Source of the DNA: Catellatospora citrea
Lineage (GTDB): Bacteria; Actinomycetota; Actinomycetes; Mycobacteriales; Micromonosporaceae
Assembly (NCBI RefSeq): GCF_003610235.1
Contig: NZ_RAPR01000001.1
Span: forward strand, 5,270,001-5,334,000
Direction of reading: 5' to 3'
DNA length: 64,000 nucleotides
How positions within the stretch are numbered: the first letter of the stretch is position 1; the number at the start of each line of letters is the position of its first letter. A program made the position numbers and the translations under genes. Below, piece by piece: positions 43,038 to 51,945 of this stretch. The notes beneath the pieces were generated by a model, which saw only the letters and a list, made by a program, of their open reading frames with translations, did not search any database and had not been told where the DNA came from.

Positions 43038-43916
43038 TCAGGGCGTCGGCGGGGAGGCGGCGAGGAGGCGGTCGCAGGCGGTGAGCAGGGCGGCGCGGAG
43101 CGGGGCGGCGCGGTCGGCGAAGGAGCGCTGGGCGGCGGCGTATTCGGCGCGGCCCTCGGGGGTTTCGATGCGGACCGGGGGGAAGCCCAGGTCGGCGAGG
43201 TCGTAGGGGCTGGCGCGCATGTCCAGCTCGCGGATCTCGCGGGACAGCGCGAAGCAGGCGGTGACCAGCTCGCTCGGGACCAGCGGGGACAGCTTGTAGG
43301 CCCACTTGTAGAGGTCCATGTTCGCGTGCAGGCAGCCGGGCTGTTCCAGGACGGGCTGCAGCTCGCGGGTCGGCTGGTGGACGTTGAGCGGGCGCGCCGG
43401 GGCGGTGAAGAAGCGGAACGCGTCGAAGTGGGTGCAGCGTACGCCCCGGTCCTGGACGACCTCGGCCGTCGCGGCGGGCGACAGGCGCAGCGGCCAGGAG
43501 TTGTGCCGGACCTGGTCCTGGGTCTGGCGGTAGACCATGGCCCACTCGTGCATCCCGAAGCAGCCCAGCTGGGCCGGGCGGGACGCGGTCGCGGCCAGCA
43601 GGTCGCGGATCCAGCGCACCGAGTCGGTCCGCTTGGCCAGCAGGGCAGGGTCGAGCAGGACACCGCCGTCGACGGCGAGATAGTCGCGGTCCGACGCGCC
43701 GTCGCGCAGCACCACGCCGTGGCCGGGGTGCCAGCGGCGCAGCTGGGCGGGGCGCAGCGAGTAGTACGTGAACAGGAAGTCGTGCACGGGGTGCTTGACC
43801 CCGTCGCGGCGGCGCGCCAGGTGCTGCGCCAGCCAGCCGTCCACCAGCTCCTCGTGCGCCTGCCGGCGGGCACGCCAGACGTCGGCGTCCAGAACCTCGA
43901 TGGCGGCGGTTTTCAC
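43038..43916 (-). CDS. Conserved hypothetical protein, often labelled 3-methyladenine DNA glycosylase
   Basis: 292 residues. The pattern RQAHEELVDGWLAQHLARRR, HPVHDFLFTYYSLRPAQLRR, WHPGHGVVL and CLHANMDLYKWAYKLSPLVP matches a widespread actinobacterial family that carries a 3-methyladenine glycosylase name. I see no helix-hairpin-helix-Gly/Pro-Asp motif of known AlkA-type enzymes and no Mpg-like motif, so the name is not supported by residues. It is divergent from the PadR regulator. Full length appears intact. Confidence 0.75.
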   Translation of the reverse strand: MKTAAIEVLDADVWRARRQAHEELVDGWLAQHLARRRDGVKHPVHDFLFTYYSLRPAQLRRWHPGHGVVLRDGASDRDYLAVDGGVLLDPALLAKRTDSVRWIRDLLAATASRPAQLGCFGMHEWAMVYRQTQDQVRHNSWPLRLSPAATAEVVQDRGVRCTHFDAFRFFTAPARPLNVHQPTRELQPVLEQPGCLHANMDLYKWAYKLSPLVPSELVTACFALSREIRELDMRASPYDLADLGFPPVRIETPEGRAEYAAAQRSFADRAAPLRAALLTACDRLLAASPPTP

Positions 43917-43945
43917 CAGGCCAGGGTACCGGCGCTCGCGGACTA

Positions 43946-43977
43946 GGTAGCGACACCAACTAGCTTGCTGTGCTACC
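43946..43977. promoter_or_regulatory. Inverted repeat upstream of the PadR-type gene
   Basis: GGTAGC (43946-43951) and GCTACC (43972-43977) flank 20 bases, ending 11 bases before the padR-like ATG. The right half overlaps TACCGT, a plausible -10 element. It is consistent with autoregulation. Confidence 0.35.
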
Positions 43978-43987
43978 GTCTCGCGCC

Positions 43988-44326
43988 ATGGAGCTGGAGC
44001 GGCGCAGCCAATGGCTGCGGGGAGTGCTCGACCTGTGCGTGCTCGGCGTGCTCGCCCACCGCGAGTCCTACGGCTACGAGCTGATCCAGTCGCTGCACGC
44101 GGCGGGGCTGGACGGCATCCAGGGCGGCACCCTCTACCCGGTGCTGCTGCGGCTGCAGCGCGGCGGCCAGGTCGCCGCGCACTGGCGCGAGGGCGGGTCC
44201 GGCCCGGCCCGCAAGTACTACCGGATCACCCCGGCGGGCGCCGAGACGCTGCGGCGCTCCGCCGCCGACTGGGAGGCCTTCGCGGGCGGGGTGAGCGCGA
44301 TTCTGCGAGAGGTGGCGGCACGGTGA
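43988..44326 (+). CDS. PadR-family transcriptional regulator
   Basis: 112 residues from ATG 43988. The PadR winged helix is plain: GVLDLCVLGVLAHRESYGYE, then GTLYPVLLRLQRGGQVAAHW and RKYYRITPAGAETL. This short PadR form typically represses exporters next to it. The stop overlaps the GTG of an ABC ATPase gene by 4 bases, and that gene overlaps a permease by 4, giving one regulator-exporter operon. An inverted repeat lies just upstream. The inducer is unknown. Confidence 0.92.
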   Translation: MELERRSQWLRGVLDLCVLGVLAHRESYGYELIQSLHAAGLDGIQGGTLYPVLLRLQRGGQVAAHWREGGSGPARKYYRITPAGAETLRRSAADWEAFAGGVSAILREVAAR

Positions 44327-45141
44327 GACACGACACCTGGCTCGATGCCCTCGCCGGCGAGCTGCGCCGGCACGGGGTGGCCGAACCGACGGCGGGCAAC
44401 GTGCTGGCCGAGACCGCGGCCCACCTGTGGGAGAGCGGGGACGACCCGCTGCGGGCCTTCGGGCCGCCGCAGGCGTACGCCGCGACGGTCGCCGAGAGCG
44501 TGCGCCTGGAGCCGCCGCGGCGTGCGCCGGGCGGGCCGGTGCTGCTGGAGGTCGCCGGGATCACCAAGCGGTACGGCCGCCGCACCGTGCTGCGCGAGGT
44601 GAGCCTGGCGGTGCGCGCGGGCGAGGTCGCCGCCGTGGTCGGCGCGAACGGGTCCGGCAAGAGCACGTTCCTCGGGATCTGCGCGGGCCTGGTCAGCCCC
44701 GACCGGGGCGAGGTGCGGGTGCACGGCACCCTCGGCTACTGCCCGCAGGGCGGCGGCACCAGCGACTTCCTCGTGCCCGACGAGCACTTCCTGCTGGTGG
44801 GCGCGGGCCGCGGGATGTCCCGGGCGGACGCCCGCGACACCGGCCGGGCGGGCGCGGCCGCGCTGGACTGGGACCCACGGGGCGGCACCCAGGCCCGCCA
44901 CCTGTCCGGCGGCACCCGGCAGAAGCTCAACCTGGTGCTGGCGGGCCTGGGCGACCCCGACGTGCTGCTGCTGGACGAGCCGTACCAGGGCTTCGACCAG
45001 GGTTCGTATCTGGACTTCTGGCAGCAGGTCTGGCGCTGGCGCGACGCGGGCAAGGCGATCGTGGTGGTGACCCACCTGCTGAACACCCGCGACGGCGTCG
45101 ACACGGTGCTCGACCTGACCCCGCGGGAGGCAGTCCGATGA
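44323..45141 (+). CDS. ABC transporter ATPase with an N-terminal HAAS-like helical domain
   Basis: 272 residues from GTG 44323. Residues 1-60 (VRHDTWLDALAGELRRHGVA, then ETAAHLWESGDDPLRAFGPP) look like the HAAS/DUF1700 helical domain that usually accompanies PadR-linked membrane proteins, here fused in front of the ATPase. The nucleotide-binding domain has Walker A (VVGANGSGKSTFLGIC), Q-loop (LGYCPQGGG), signature (RHLSGGTRQKLNLVL), Walker B (DVLLLDEPYQGFDQ) and the H-loop (VVVTHLLNT). It pairs with the permease encoded by the next gene, and the pair probably forms a small-molecule exporter. Confidence 0.9.
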   Translation: MRHDTWLDALAGELRRHGVAEPTAGNVLAETAAHLWESGDDPLRAFGPPQAYAATVAESVRLEPPRRAPGGPVLLEVAGITKRYGRRTVLREVSLAVRAGEVAAVVGANGSGKSTFLGICAGLVSPDRGEVRVHGTLGYCPQGGGTSDFLVPDEHFLLVGAGRGMSRADARDTGRAGAAALDWDPRGGTQARHLSGGTRQKLNLVLAGLGDPDVLLLDEPYQGFDQGSYLDFWQQVWRWRDAGKAIVVVTHLLNTRDGVDTVLDLTPREAVR

Positions 45142-45830
45142 GCAAGACCTTTGTCGTTGCCGAGATGGCGCTGCGGGAGATCGCCCGCCGGCGTGGTGTG
45201 CTGGCCATCCTGCTGATCTTCCCGTTGGCGTTCTATCTCAGCCGCCGCGACTCCCACGCGGGGCAGTCGATCCGGTTCGTGTGCCTGGGGATCGGCTGGG
45301 CGATGAGCACCGCGGCGCTTTTCGCGGGCAGCGCGGCGCGCGCCGTAGAACCCCGGCTGCGGCTGTCCGGATACCGCAGCCGCCACCTGTACCTGGGCCG
45401 GCTGGCCGCGCTGTGGACGGTCGGCCTGCTGCTGTCGGCGCCCTACTACGTGCTGATCCGGATCGACCAGGAGCACATCCGGTACGGCGCGATCGCGCTC
45501 ATCATGCTGCTGACCGTGGCGGTCGCCGCGCCGTTCGGGCTGGCCCTCAGCGCCGCCCTGCCGCGGGAGCTGGAAGGCATGCTGGTGCTGCTCATCGTGG
45601 TGGGGCTGCAGATGATGATGGATCCGGCCGGCTCGGCCTCCCGGCTCCTGCCGTTCTGGTTCAGCCGGGAGATCGGCACCTACGCGGTGGACCACACCGA
45701 CGGCGGCTACCTGACCCGTGGCCTGATCCACGCGGTGGTGTGCCTGGCGGCGCTGCTGGCGGTGGTGGCGGTGGCGTCCGGCTACCGGCTGCGACAGCGG
45801 TCACACCTGCGCTTCGTGGCCCGGCGCTGA
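45138..45830 (+). CDS. ABC transporter permease
   Basis: 230 residues from ATG 45138, which overlaps the ATPase stop. Six transmembrane segments can be placed (VLAILLIFPLAFYL, IGWAMSTAALFAGSAAR, LAALWTVGLLLSAPYYVLI, AIALIMLLTVAVAAPFGLAL, MLVLLIVVGLQMMM, AVVCLAALLAVVAVASGYRL). It is an ABC-2 type partner for the ATPase. The substrate is unknown; PadR control suggests a toxic or signalling compound. Confidence 0.9.
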   Translation: MSKTFVVAEMALREIARRRGVLAILLIFPLAFYLSRRDSHAGQSIRFVCLGIGWAMSTAALFAGSAARAVEPRLRLSGYRSRHLYLGRLAALWTVGLLLSAPYYVLIRIDQEHIRYGAIALIMLLTVAVAAPFGLALSAALPRELEGMLVLLIVVGLQMMMDPAGSASRLLPFWFSREIGTYAVDHTDGGYLTRGLIHAVVCLAALLAVVAVASGYRLRQRSHLRFVARR

Positions 45831-45931
45831 GGCGGCCGCCGATTCCGTCGCGGGTGGAGCGAGCGAGGTCACACCGTGCCCACGGCGTAAGTTGGAGCTG
45901 AAATCCGATAAAAGATCTTCAGCTGGGGGCT

Positions 45932-46720
45932 GTGGTGCGCATCGCTCGCTTTGTTCATCCGGGTGGCATGTCGTTCGGGGTGGTGGAGGGTGATCCCGAC
46001 GCCGGCGCCCAGGCGCTGACGGTACGCGCGATCAACGGCCACCCCTTCGGTGAGCTCGACCTCACCGAGCAGCGCTACGCGCTGGCCGACGTACGCCTGC
46101 TGTCGCCGATCCTGCCCAGCAAGGTGATCGGGGTCGGGCGCAACTACGCCGACCACGCCGCCGAGCACGGGGCGGAGGTGCCCAAGGAGCCGCTGCTGTT
46201 CCTCAAGCCGTCCACATCGGTGATCGGGCCGCACGACATCATCCGGCTGCCCGAGCAGTCGCACCAGGTCGAGCACGAGGCCGAGCTGGCCGTGGTGATC
46301 GGCGCCACCGGCGCGCGCCGGGTGGACCGGGCCGGGGCCGAGAAGGCGATCTTCGGGTACACCATCGCCAACGACGTCACCGCACGCGACCTGCAGAAGA
46401 GCGACGGCCAGTGGACCCGGGCCAAGGGATTCGACTCGTTCTGCCCGCTCGGCCCGTGGATCGACACCGCCGTCGACGTCTCCGACGCCGAGGTGCGCTG
46501 CGAGGTCAACGACGAGGTGCGCCAGCTCGGCCGCACCTCGCAGATGGTCTTCGACGTGCCCACCCTGGTGTCGTACGTGTCCCACGTCATGACGCTGCTG
46601 CCCGGCGACGTCATCCTCACCGGCACGCCCGCGGGGGTGTCTCCGCTGGTGGCGAAGGACGTGGTGGCCGTGCGGATCCAGGGTCTGGGGGAGCTGCGCA
46701 ACCCGGTCGCCGAGCGATAG
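45932..46720 (+). CDS. Fumarylacetoacetate hydrolase-family protein
   Basis: 262 residues; GTG at 45932 or 45935 may start it. The FAH fold metal ligands are in QVEHEAELAVVIGATG (E-x-E) and TIANDVTARDLQ (Asp), with GVGRNYADHAAEHG and LTGTPAGVSPLVAKD elsewhere. Members act as acylpyruvases, oxaloacetate decarboxylases or hydratase-type enzymes in aromatic breakdown. The specific reaction is not evident. It is followed directly by the tRNA genes. Confidence 0.92.
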   Translation: MVRIARFVHPGGMSFGVVEGDPDAGAQALTVRAINGHPFGELDLTEQRYALADVRLLSPILPSKVIGVGRNYADHAAEHGAEVPKEPLLFLKPSTSVIGPHDIIRLPEQSHQVEHEAELAVVIGATGARRVDRAGAEKAIFGYTIANDVTARDLQKSDGQWTRAKGFDSFCPLGPWIDTAVDVSDAEVRCEVNDEVRQLGRTSQMVFDVPTLVSYVSHVMTLLPGDVILTGTPAGVSPLVAKDVVAVRIQGLGELRNPVAER

Positions 46721-46730
46721 GGATACCGAT

Positions 46731-46759
46731 TTGGCGCTGCCGGGGAGGTCAGGTAAAGT
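46731..46759 (+). promoter_or_regulatory. Promoter of tRNA-Gln
   Basis: TTGGCG (46731-46736), a 17-base spacer, then TAAAGT (46754-46759), 29 bases before the tRNA. The tRNA-Glu gene has the same -10 with its flank (TAAAGTTCA from 46913) but a poor -35. Confidence 0.65.
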
Positions 46760-46787
46760 TCATCCCCGGCAGCGGAAACGGTGCCAA

Positions 46788-46859
46788 TGGGGTATGGGGT
46801 AATTGGCAGCCCAACTGATTCTGGTTCAGTTAGTCTAGGTTCGAGTCCTGGTACCCCAG
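46788..46859 (+). tRNA. tRNA-Gln (anticodon CTG)
   Basis: The acceptor stem TGGGGTA pairs with TACCCCA. The anticodon arm ACTGA-TTCTGGT-TCAGT gives CTG, which reads CAG. The T-arm has GGTTCGAGTCC. CCA is not encoded. Confidence 0.95.
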
Positions 46860-46991
46860 CAACCAAGCAAGATCGGGTGAGAGCCTGATTCGCGCGAGGC
46901 TGCTGGACCTGCTAAAGTTCAGCGGGCCGCCAAGCTGAGACATCAGCGAGGCGGTCGAAAACTGAAGAAGGTGTTCTCCGGAACATCGACC

Positions 46992-47068
46992 TGGCCCCGT
47001 CGTCTAGCGGCCTAGGACGCCGCCCTCTCAAGGCGGTAGCGAGGGTTCGAATCCCTTCGGGGCTACCA
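46992..47068 (+). tRNA. tRNA-Glu (anticodon CTC)
   Basis: The acceptor stem GGCCCCG pairs with CGGGGCT (one G-U). The anticodon loop CTCTCAA gives CTC, which reads GAG. The D-arm GTCTAGCGGCCTAGGA and T-arm GGTTCGAATCC are typical, and CCA is encoded at the 3' end (47066-47068). Confidence 0.96.
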
Positions 47069-47077
47069 GGTTTTCAA

Positions 47078-47106
47078 GAAGCTCGCGAGCGATGCTCGTG
47101 AGCTTC
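47078..47106 (+). terminator. Terminator after the tRNA genes
   Basis: A 13-bp stem (47078-47090 with 47094-47106, one G-U) with a GAT loop, then TTTCG. It lies 10 bases after the tRNA-Glu CCA. Confidence 0.85.
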
Positions 47107-47155
47107 TTTCGTTGCGCGGGCCGAGGGAATGGCGTCGCGGTCCTACCCTCCGGGC

Positions 47156-47356
47156 ATGGAGTTCGTGGTGGGTCTGTTCGTCGTCACGGCGGTCCTGATC
47201 GCCGTCATGCTCCTCGTCGTGGCCCGCCGCGGCCGCAGCCGCAGCATGCTCGACCCGTCCCGGGACACCTACCAGGGTTTCCCGCACCACCAGCATCCCG
47301 AATCGTCCGCTGGACTGTTCGAAGGCGGGGACGTGTCCGGCGGCGGGCCACAGTGA
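47156..47356 (+). CDS. Small single-span membrane protein
   Basis: 66 residues from ATG 47156. One transmembrane helix (EFVVGLFVVTAVLIAVMLLV) is followed by an Arg-rich stop-transfer (ARRGRSRS) and a Pro/Gly/Ser tail. The upstream TACCCTCCGGGC region gives a weak ribosome site. No family was recognised. A strong hairpin follows at 47415-47463. Confidence 0.55.
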   Translation: MEFVVGLFVVTAVLIAVMLLVVARRGRSRSMLDPSRDTYQGFPHHQHPESSAGLFEGGDVSGGGPQ

Positions 47357-47414
47357 TGGCGCGGGTCCGTCGGCCTGTGCGGAGGTGACGGCCGCCGGAA
47401 CGGATGCCGGTGCA

Positions 47415-47463
47415 CGGGAAGGCCCCGTGCGCGCCGCTGAACGGCGTGCACGGGGCCTTCCCG
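47415..47463. terminator. Hairpin between convergent genes
   Basis: A 16-bp perfect stem (47415-47430 with 47448-47463) with a 17-base loop lies between the small membrane protein and the IclR-type regulator. It probably serves both. Confidence 0.75.
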
Positions 47464-47470
47464 CATGTGC

Positions 47471-48157
47471 TCAGAGCCCGGAGAGCCGTTGGCCGGCGCG
47501 TACGACGGCCATCGCGTGCCGGTCGCCGGGGCGGCGGCCGAGGCGCTCGATGGGGCCGGAGACGCTGATCGCGGCGATGACGCGGCCGGTGCGGTCGCGG
47601 ACCGGGGCGCTGACCGAGGCCACTCCGGCCTCGCGCTCGGCCACCGACTGCGCCCACCCGCGGCGGCGCACCTCGGCCAGGGTGCGGCCGGTGAACTTGC
47701 AGCGGGGGAGCAGGGGCATGACCGCCTCGGGGGGTTCCCAGGCGAGCAGGATCTGGGCCGCCGAGCCCGCTGTCATCGGCAGGATCGCGCCGACCGGCAC
47801 GGTGTCGCGCAGGCCGCTGGCCCGTTCCGCGGCGGCGACGCAGAGCCGCTCGTCGGCCCTGCGCAGGTAAAGTTGTGCGCTCTCGCCGGTGGCGTCCCGC
47901 AATGCGGACAGCAGCGGCTCTGCGGCTGTCAACAGGACGTCGGGGGCGGCGTTCGCGAGTTCGCCAAGGCGGGGACCGGGACGCCAGCGTCCCTGCGTGT
48001 CCCGTACCAGCATCCGATGAATCTCCAGCGCCTGCGCCAGCCGGTGCGCCGTTGCTCTCGGCAGCTTGGTGCGATCGACGAGTTCGGCGAGGCTGGCGCC
48101 GTCGACACACGCGGCAAGGATCACTACCGCCTTGTCAAGGACGCCCACGCCAGACAT
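47471..48157 (-). CDS. ndgR: IclR-family regulator, NdgR-like
   Basis: 228 residues from ATG 48157. The winged HTH ([20 protein letters not shown], residues 21-40) is followed by the IclR effector domain ([40 protein letters not shown]). The divergent arrangement with leuC is that of Streptomyces NdgR and Mycobacterium Rv2989, which control leuCD and amino-acid metabolism. A small palindrome in the shared promoter (48159-48171) and another before leuB are candidate sites. The symbol is given by synteny and size. Confidence 0.88.
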   Translation of the reverse strand: MSGVGVLDKAVVILAACVDGASLAELVDRTKLPRATAHRLAQALEIHRMLVRDTQGRWRPGPRLGELANAAPDVLLTAAEPLLSALRDATGESAQLYLRRADERLCVAAAERASGLRDTVPVGAILPMTAGSAAQILLAWEPPEAVMPLLPRCKFTGRTLAEVRRRGWAQSVAEREAGVASVSAPVRDRTGRVIAAISVSGPIERLGRRPGDRHAMAVVRAGQRLSGL

Positions 48158-48158
48158 A

Positions 48159-48171
48159 CTGTGTCCCACAG
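48159..48171. promoter_or_regulatory. Palindrome in the ndgR-leuC divergent promoter
   Basis: CTGTG-TCC-CACAG begins one base upstream of the regulator start codon. It is only 5-bp symmetrical and does not share its half-site with the leuB palindrome. A weak operator candidate. Confidence 0.35.
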
Positions 48172-48223
48172 ACCGAAACATACCTCCCAAGATGCGGGAT
48201 GTCCAGATGGTGGGAGCAACCCA

Positions 48224-49636
48224 GTGAGCAGGACCCTTGCCCAGAAGGTCTGGGACGCACACGTGGTACGCCGCGCTGACGGTGAACCGGACCTCCTCTA
48301 TATCGATCTTCATCTGCTGCATGAGGTGACCAGCCCGCAGGCCTTCGACGGCCTCCGGCTGGCCGGGCGCAAGGTCCGCCGGACCGATCTGACGATCGCG
48401 ACCGAGGACCACAACACGCCCACCGACAACCTGCTGACGATCGCCGACCCGGTGTCGCGTACGCAGATCGAGACGCTGCGCGCCAACTGCGCCGAATTCG
48501 GCGTGAAGCTGCACCCGCTCGGCGACCCGCAGCAGGGCGTCGTCCACGTCATGGGCCCGCAGCAGGGCCTGACCCAGCCGGGCATGACGATCGTCTGCGG
48601 TGACTCGCACACCTCGACGCACGGCGCTTTCGGCGCGCTGGCCTTCGGCATCGGCACCTCCGAGGTGGAGCACGTGCTGGCCACGCAGACGCTGCCGCAG
48701 GCCCTGCCCAAGCAGATGGCGGTCACCGTCACCGGCGAGCTGCCCCCGGGCGTCTCGGCCAAGGACCTGATCCTGGCCCTGATCACCCAGGAGGGCACCG
48801 GCGGCGGCCGGGGTTACGTGGTGGAGTACCGCGGCCCCGCCATCGAGAAGCTGAGCATGGAGGGGCGGATGACCGTCTCCAACATGTCCATCGAGTGGGG
48901 CGCCAAGGCCGGCCTGATCGCGCCGGACGAGACCACGTTCGCCTGGCTGAAGGGCCGCAACTTCGCGCCCAAGGGCGCCGACTGGGACGACGCGGTGGCC
49001 TACTGGCGCAGCCTGCCCACGGATGAGGGCGCGGTGTTCGACAAGGAGGTGTTCCTCGACGCGAGCGCGCTGACGCCGTTCGTCACCTGGGGCACCAACC
49101 CGGGTCAGGGCGCTTCGCTGGACGCCGTGATCCCCGACCCCGAGTCGTTCGCGTCCGAGTCGGAGCGCGCCGCGGCCCGCCGGGCGGTGGAGTACATGGA
49201 CCTCACCCCGGGCACGCCGCTGCGCGACCTGGCCGTGGACGTGGTCTTCGTCGGCTCCTGCACCAACGGGCGGCTGGAGGACCTGCGCACCGCGGCGGAC
49301 GTGCTGCGCGGGCGCAAGGTGGCCGACGGCGTGCGGATGCTGGTGGTGCCGGGTTCGGCCGCGGTGCGCGCGCAGGCCGAGGAGGAGGGCCTGCACGAGG
49401 TCTTTACCGAGGCGGGCGCCGAGTGGCGGTTCGCCGGCTGCTCGATGTGCCTGGGCATGAACCCGGACACCCTGAAGCCGGGCCAGCGCTCGGCGTCGAC
49501 GTCCAACCGCAACTTCGAGGGGCGGCAGGGCAAGGGCGGCCGTACCCACCTGGTGTCCCCGGCGGTGGCCGCGGCGACCGCTGTGACCGGCCACCTGTCC
49601 GCTCCCGCCGACCTGGACGCCGTCGGCGCCCGCTGA
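48224..49636 (+). CDS. leuC: 3-isopropylmalate dehydratase, large subunit
   Basis: 470 residues from GTG 48224 ([17 protein letters not shown]), preceded by GGTGGGAGC. It holds the [4Fe-4S] cluster of isopropylmalate isomerase in leucine synthesis. The aconitase-type motifs are visible: [20 protein letters not shown], the first cluster Cys in [14 protein letters not shown], and the other two in [13 protein letters not shown]. It is followed after 16 bases by leuD. An NdgR-like regulator is encoded divergently. Confidence 0.97.
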   Translation: MSRTLAQKVWDAHVVRRADGEPDLLYIDLHLLHEVTSPQAFDGLRLAGRKVRRTDLTIATEDHNTPTDNLLTIADPVSRTQIETLRANCAEFGVKLHPLGDPQQGVVHVMGPQQGLTQPGMTIVCGDSHTSTHGAFGALAFGIGTSEVEHVLATQTLPQALPKQMAVTVTGELPPGVSAKDLILALITQEGTGGGRGYVVEYRGPAIEKLSMEGRMTVSNMSIEWGAKAGLIAPDETTFAWLKGRNFAPKGADWDDAVAYWRSLPTDEGAVFDKEVFLDASALTPFVTWGTNPGQGASLDAVIPDPESFASESERAAARRAVEYMDLTPGTPLRDLAVDVVFVGSCTNGRLEDLRTAADVLRGRKVADGVRMLVVPGSAAVRAQAEEEGLHEVFTEAGAEWRFAGCSMCLGMNPDTLKPGQRSASTSNRNFEGRQGKGGRTHLVSPAVAAATAVTGHLSAPADLDAVGAR

Positions 49637-49652
49637 ACCGAGGTAGATCGAA

Positions 49653-50240
49653 ATGGAGAAGTTCACCGTTCACACCGGCACCGCGGTGCCGCTGCGGCGT
49701 TCCAACGTGGACACCGACCAGATCATCCCGGCGGTGTACCTCAAGCGGGTCACCCGCACCGGCTTCGAGGACGGCCTGTTCAGCGCCTGGCGGGAGGACC
49801 CGTCGTTCGTGCTGAACAACCCGGCCTACGCCGGGGCCAGCGTGCTGGTCGCCGGGCCGGAGTTCGGCACGGGATCCTCGCGCGAGCACGCGGTCTGGGC
49901 CCTCAACGACTACGGCTTCCGGGTGGTCATCTCCCCCCGCTACGGCGACATCTTCCGGGGCAACTCGCTCAAGCAGGGTCTGCTGACGGTCGAGCTGCCG
50001 CAGGCGGCCGTGGAGACGTTGTGGGACCTGGTGGAGGCCGATCCGGCTGCCCCGATCGAGGTCGACCTGGTCGCCCGCGAGGTGCGCGCCGGTGGTCAGA
50101 GCTGGGCTTTCGACCTCGATGACTTCCTGCGCTGGCGGCTGATGGAAGGCTTGGACGACATCGGTTTGACGCTGCGCCACGAAGAGGCGATCACCGCGTT
50201 CGAGGGCCACCGCCCGGCTTTCGGGGTACTTGTCGGATAG
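49653..50240 (+). CDS. leuD: 3-isopropylmalate dehydratase, small subunit
   Basis: 195 residues. The swivel subunit that completes the leuC active site: motifs [20 protein letters not shown] near the N-terminus and [20 protein letters not shown] in the middle are complete. It starts 16 bases after leuC with GAGGTAGATCGAAA before the ATG, and ends just before a terminator with a T-run. Confidence 0.97.
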   Translation: MEKFTVHTGTAVPLRRSNVDTDQIIPAVYLKRVTRTGFEDGLFSAWREDPSFVLNNPAYAGASVLVAGPEFGTGSSREHAVWALNDYGFRVVISPRYGDIFRGNSLKQGLLTVELPQAAVETLWDLVEADPAAPIEVDLVAREVRAGGQSWAFDLDDFLRWRLMEGLDDIGLTLRHEEAITAFEGHRPAFGVLVG

Positions 50241-50264
50241 GTGCTGAACCGCGACAGCAACGTT

Positions 50265-50298
50265 ATTGCCCCCGTCCTGTTATCAGGATGGGGGCAAT
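50265..50298 (+). terminator. Terminator of leuCD
   Basis: A 15-bp stem (50265-50279 with 50284-50298, one G-U) with a TTAT loop, followed by a TTTTCTTT tract. Confidence 0.9.
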
Positions 50299-50415
50299 TT
50301 TCTTTGCGACACATAGGTGGTTTTTAACCCTCCTGTTGGCATATTGCTGACGTTGGGCCTACTGTGCGCACAGAATGACTGTTATGAGTCCAGTAGCACC
50401 ATACGGGAGGAATCC

Positions 50416-51030
50416 GTGAACAAGACTGAGCTGATCGACGCGATCGCCGCTCACCCGACCGTGGTCGACAAGAAGACCGCCGCGGCCGTGCTGGAGGCCA
50501 CGCTCACCGAGATCCAGAACGCGGTCACCAAGGGCGACAAGGTTTCGCTGACCGGCTTCGGTGTCTTCGAGAAGCGGGCCCGGGCCGCTCGCATGGCGCG
50601 CAACCCGCGCACCGGCGAGGCGGTCAAGGTGAAGAAGACGTCGGTGCCGGCCTTCCGGCCCGGCGCGGGCTTCAAGGACACGGTGGCCGTCGGCAAGGTC
50701 GCCGCCCCGGCGAAGAAGGCGACGAAGTCCGCCGCCAAGAAGACCGCCGGCGCCAGCACCCGCCCGGCCGCGAGCAAGGCCACCGCCGCGTCGAAGACGG
50801 CCCCGGCCAAGAAGACCGCGACCAAGACCACCGCCAAGGCGACCACGGCCAAGGCCACCACGGCGAAGGCGACCGCGGCCAAGGCCACCACCGCCAAGAA
50901 GACCACGGCGGCGAAGACGGCCCCGGCCAAGAAGACCGTGACCGCGAAGGCGACCACCACGGCGAAGAAGACGACCGCCAAGGCGACCACGGCCAAGAAG
51001 GCCCCCGCCAAGAAGGCCGCCAAACGCTGA
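50416..51030 (+). CDS. hup: HU-family DNA-binding protein with histone-H1-like tail
   Basis: 204 residues from GTG 50416, which has GGGAGGA upstream; the longer in-frame ATG is not needed. Residues 1-90 are a standard HU domain ([58 protein letters not shown]). Residues 95-204 are a Lys/Ala/Thr repeat tail ([20 protein letters not shown]) like that of actinobacterial HupS or mycobacterial HupB. It compacts DNA; the tail adds non-specific binding. It follows leuD, with a terminator between. Confidence 0.95.
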   Translation: MNKTELIDAIAAHPTVVDKKTAAAVLEATLTEIQNAVTKGDKVSLTGFGVFEKRARAARMARNPRTGEAVKVKKTSVPAFRPGAGFKDTVAVGKVAAPAKKATKSAAKKTAGASTRPAASKATAASKTAPAKKTATKTTAKATTAKATTAKATAAKATTAKKTTAAKTAPAKKTVTAKATTTAKKTTAKATTAKKAPAKKAAKR

Positions 51031-51055
51031 CCGGTCCCGATATCCCTTTCCGAAC

Positions 51056-51099
51056 AAAGCCGCACCCGCGCCGAGTTAAGACGGCGCGGGTGTGGCTTT
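51056..51099. terminator. Terminator of hup
   Basis: An 18-bp stem (51056-51073 with 51082-51099, one G-U) with an 8-base loop. The ends AAAGCC and GGCTTT form a T-run on either strand, so it can serve the convergent TetR gene also. Confidence 0.9.
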
Positions 51100-51172
51100 T
51101 CCCGGCTCCGGCGCAGCGGCGGCGGGGCCGAACACGGCTCCGGCGGCCGGGCACGCGGTAGGCGGGGGCTGC

Positions 51173-51838
51173 TCAGCGTTGCGGCGGCTGGGAGCGGCCC
51201 TGGCAGCCCGAGATGCGCAGCATGGCCCGCACCGTCTGGCGCGGGGTCGGGGCCGCGGGCAGGGGCTCCGCGTCGCCGCCGGTCCGGAACGCCTGCAGCA
51301 GGTAGCCGACCAGCCGCCGCCACGCGTTCGGCGCCGCCTGGGCGGTCCCGCGCAGCACCCCCGCGTTGGCCATCAGCATGAGCGGCAGATCCTCGGGCAC
51401 GTAGTCCTCGCGCAGCGAACCCTCGGCCTTGGCCCGCTCCACCAGGCCCACGAAACCGTGGTAGAGCGCGACACGGCGGGCCTCGAACTCCCGCGCACCC
51501 GGAAACGACATGGTGAGCACGTCGGCGAGCCCGCCGTCGGACGCCTGCATGCGGCACACCTCCTGCACGTAACCGGCGAAGCCGGTCCAGCCGTCGGGGG
51601 CCTGCTCGGCCGTGTGCAGCGCGTGCTCGTACTGGTCGAACTTGCGGGAGGCGGCCGCGACCATCAGGTCGTCACGGGCGGGGAAGCGCCGGTAGAGCGT
51701 GGCGATGCCGACCCCGGCCCGGGCCGCGATCTCCTCCAGCGGCACGTCGAAGCCGCGCTCGGCGAAGGCGTCACAGGCGGCGTCGACGATGCGCTCGCGG
51801 TTGCGGGCGGCGTCGGCGCGAAGCGGTGGTTCCACCAT
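51173..51838 (-). CDS. TetR-family transcriptional regulator
   Basis: 221 residues from ATG 51838 (MVEPPLRADAARNRERIVDA). The HTH (VPLEEIAARAGVGIATLYRR, then FPARDDLM) is typical, followed by a helical ligand domain. It is divergent from a DoxX-like gene with 107 bases between, so that gene is the likely target. The ligand is unknown. Confidence 0.9.
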   Translation of the reverse strand: MVEPPLRADAARNRERIVDAACDAFAERGFDVPLEEIAARAGVGIATLYRRFPARDDLMVAAASRKFDQYEHALHTAEQAPDGWTGFAGYVQEVCRMQASDGGLADVLTMSFPGAREFEARRVALYHGFVGLVERAKAEGSLREDYVPEDLPLMLMANAGVLRGTAQAAPNAWRRLVGYLLQAFRTGGDAEPLPAAPTPRQTVRAMLRISGCQGRSQPPQR

Positions 51839-51945
51839 GATCACCAGGGTAGCAGGACTGGAGGTGAGCCTCCGGTTAGTGCTACCGTCGCGACACAAAC
51901 GGAGGAGATCCACCACTTAGCCTCTCGTTCGACAAGGAGATTCTC

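Noticed and set aside
43038..43916. Confirmed 3-methyladenine DNA glycosylase
   Set aside because: The common name could not be supported by any glycosylase motif, so it is kept as conserved hypothetical.
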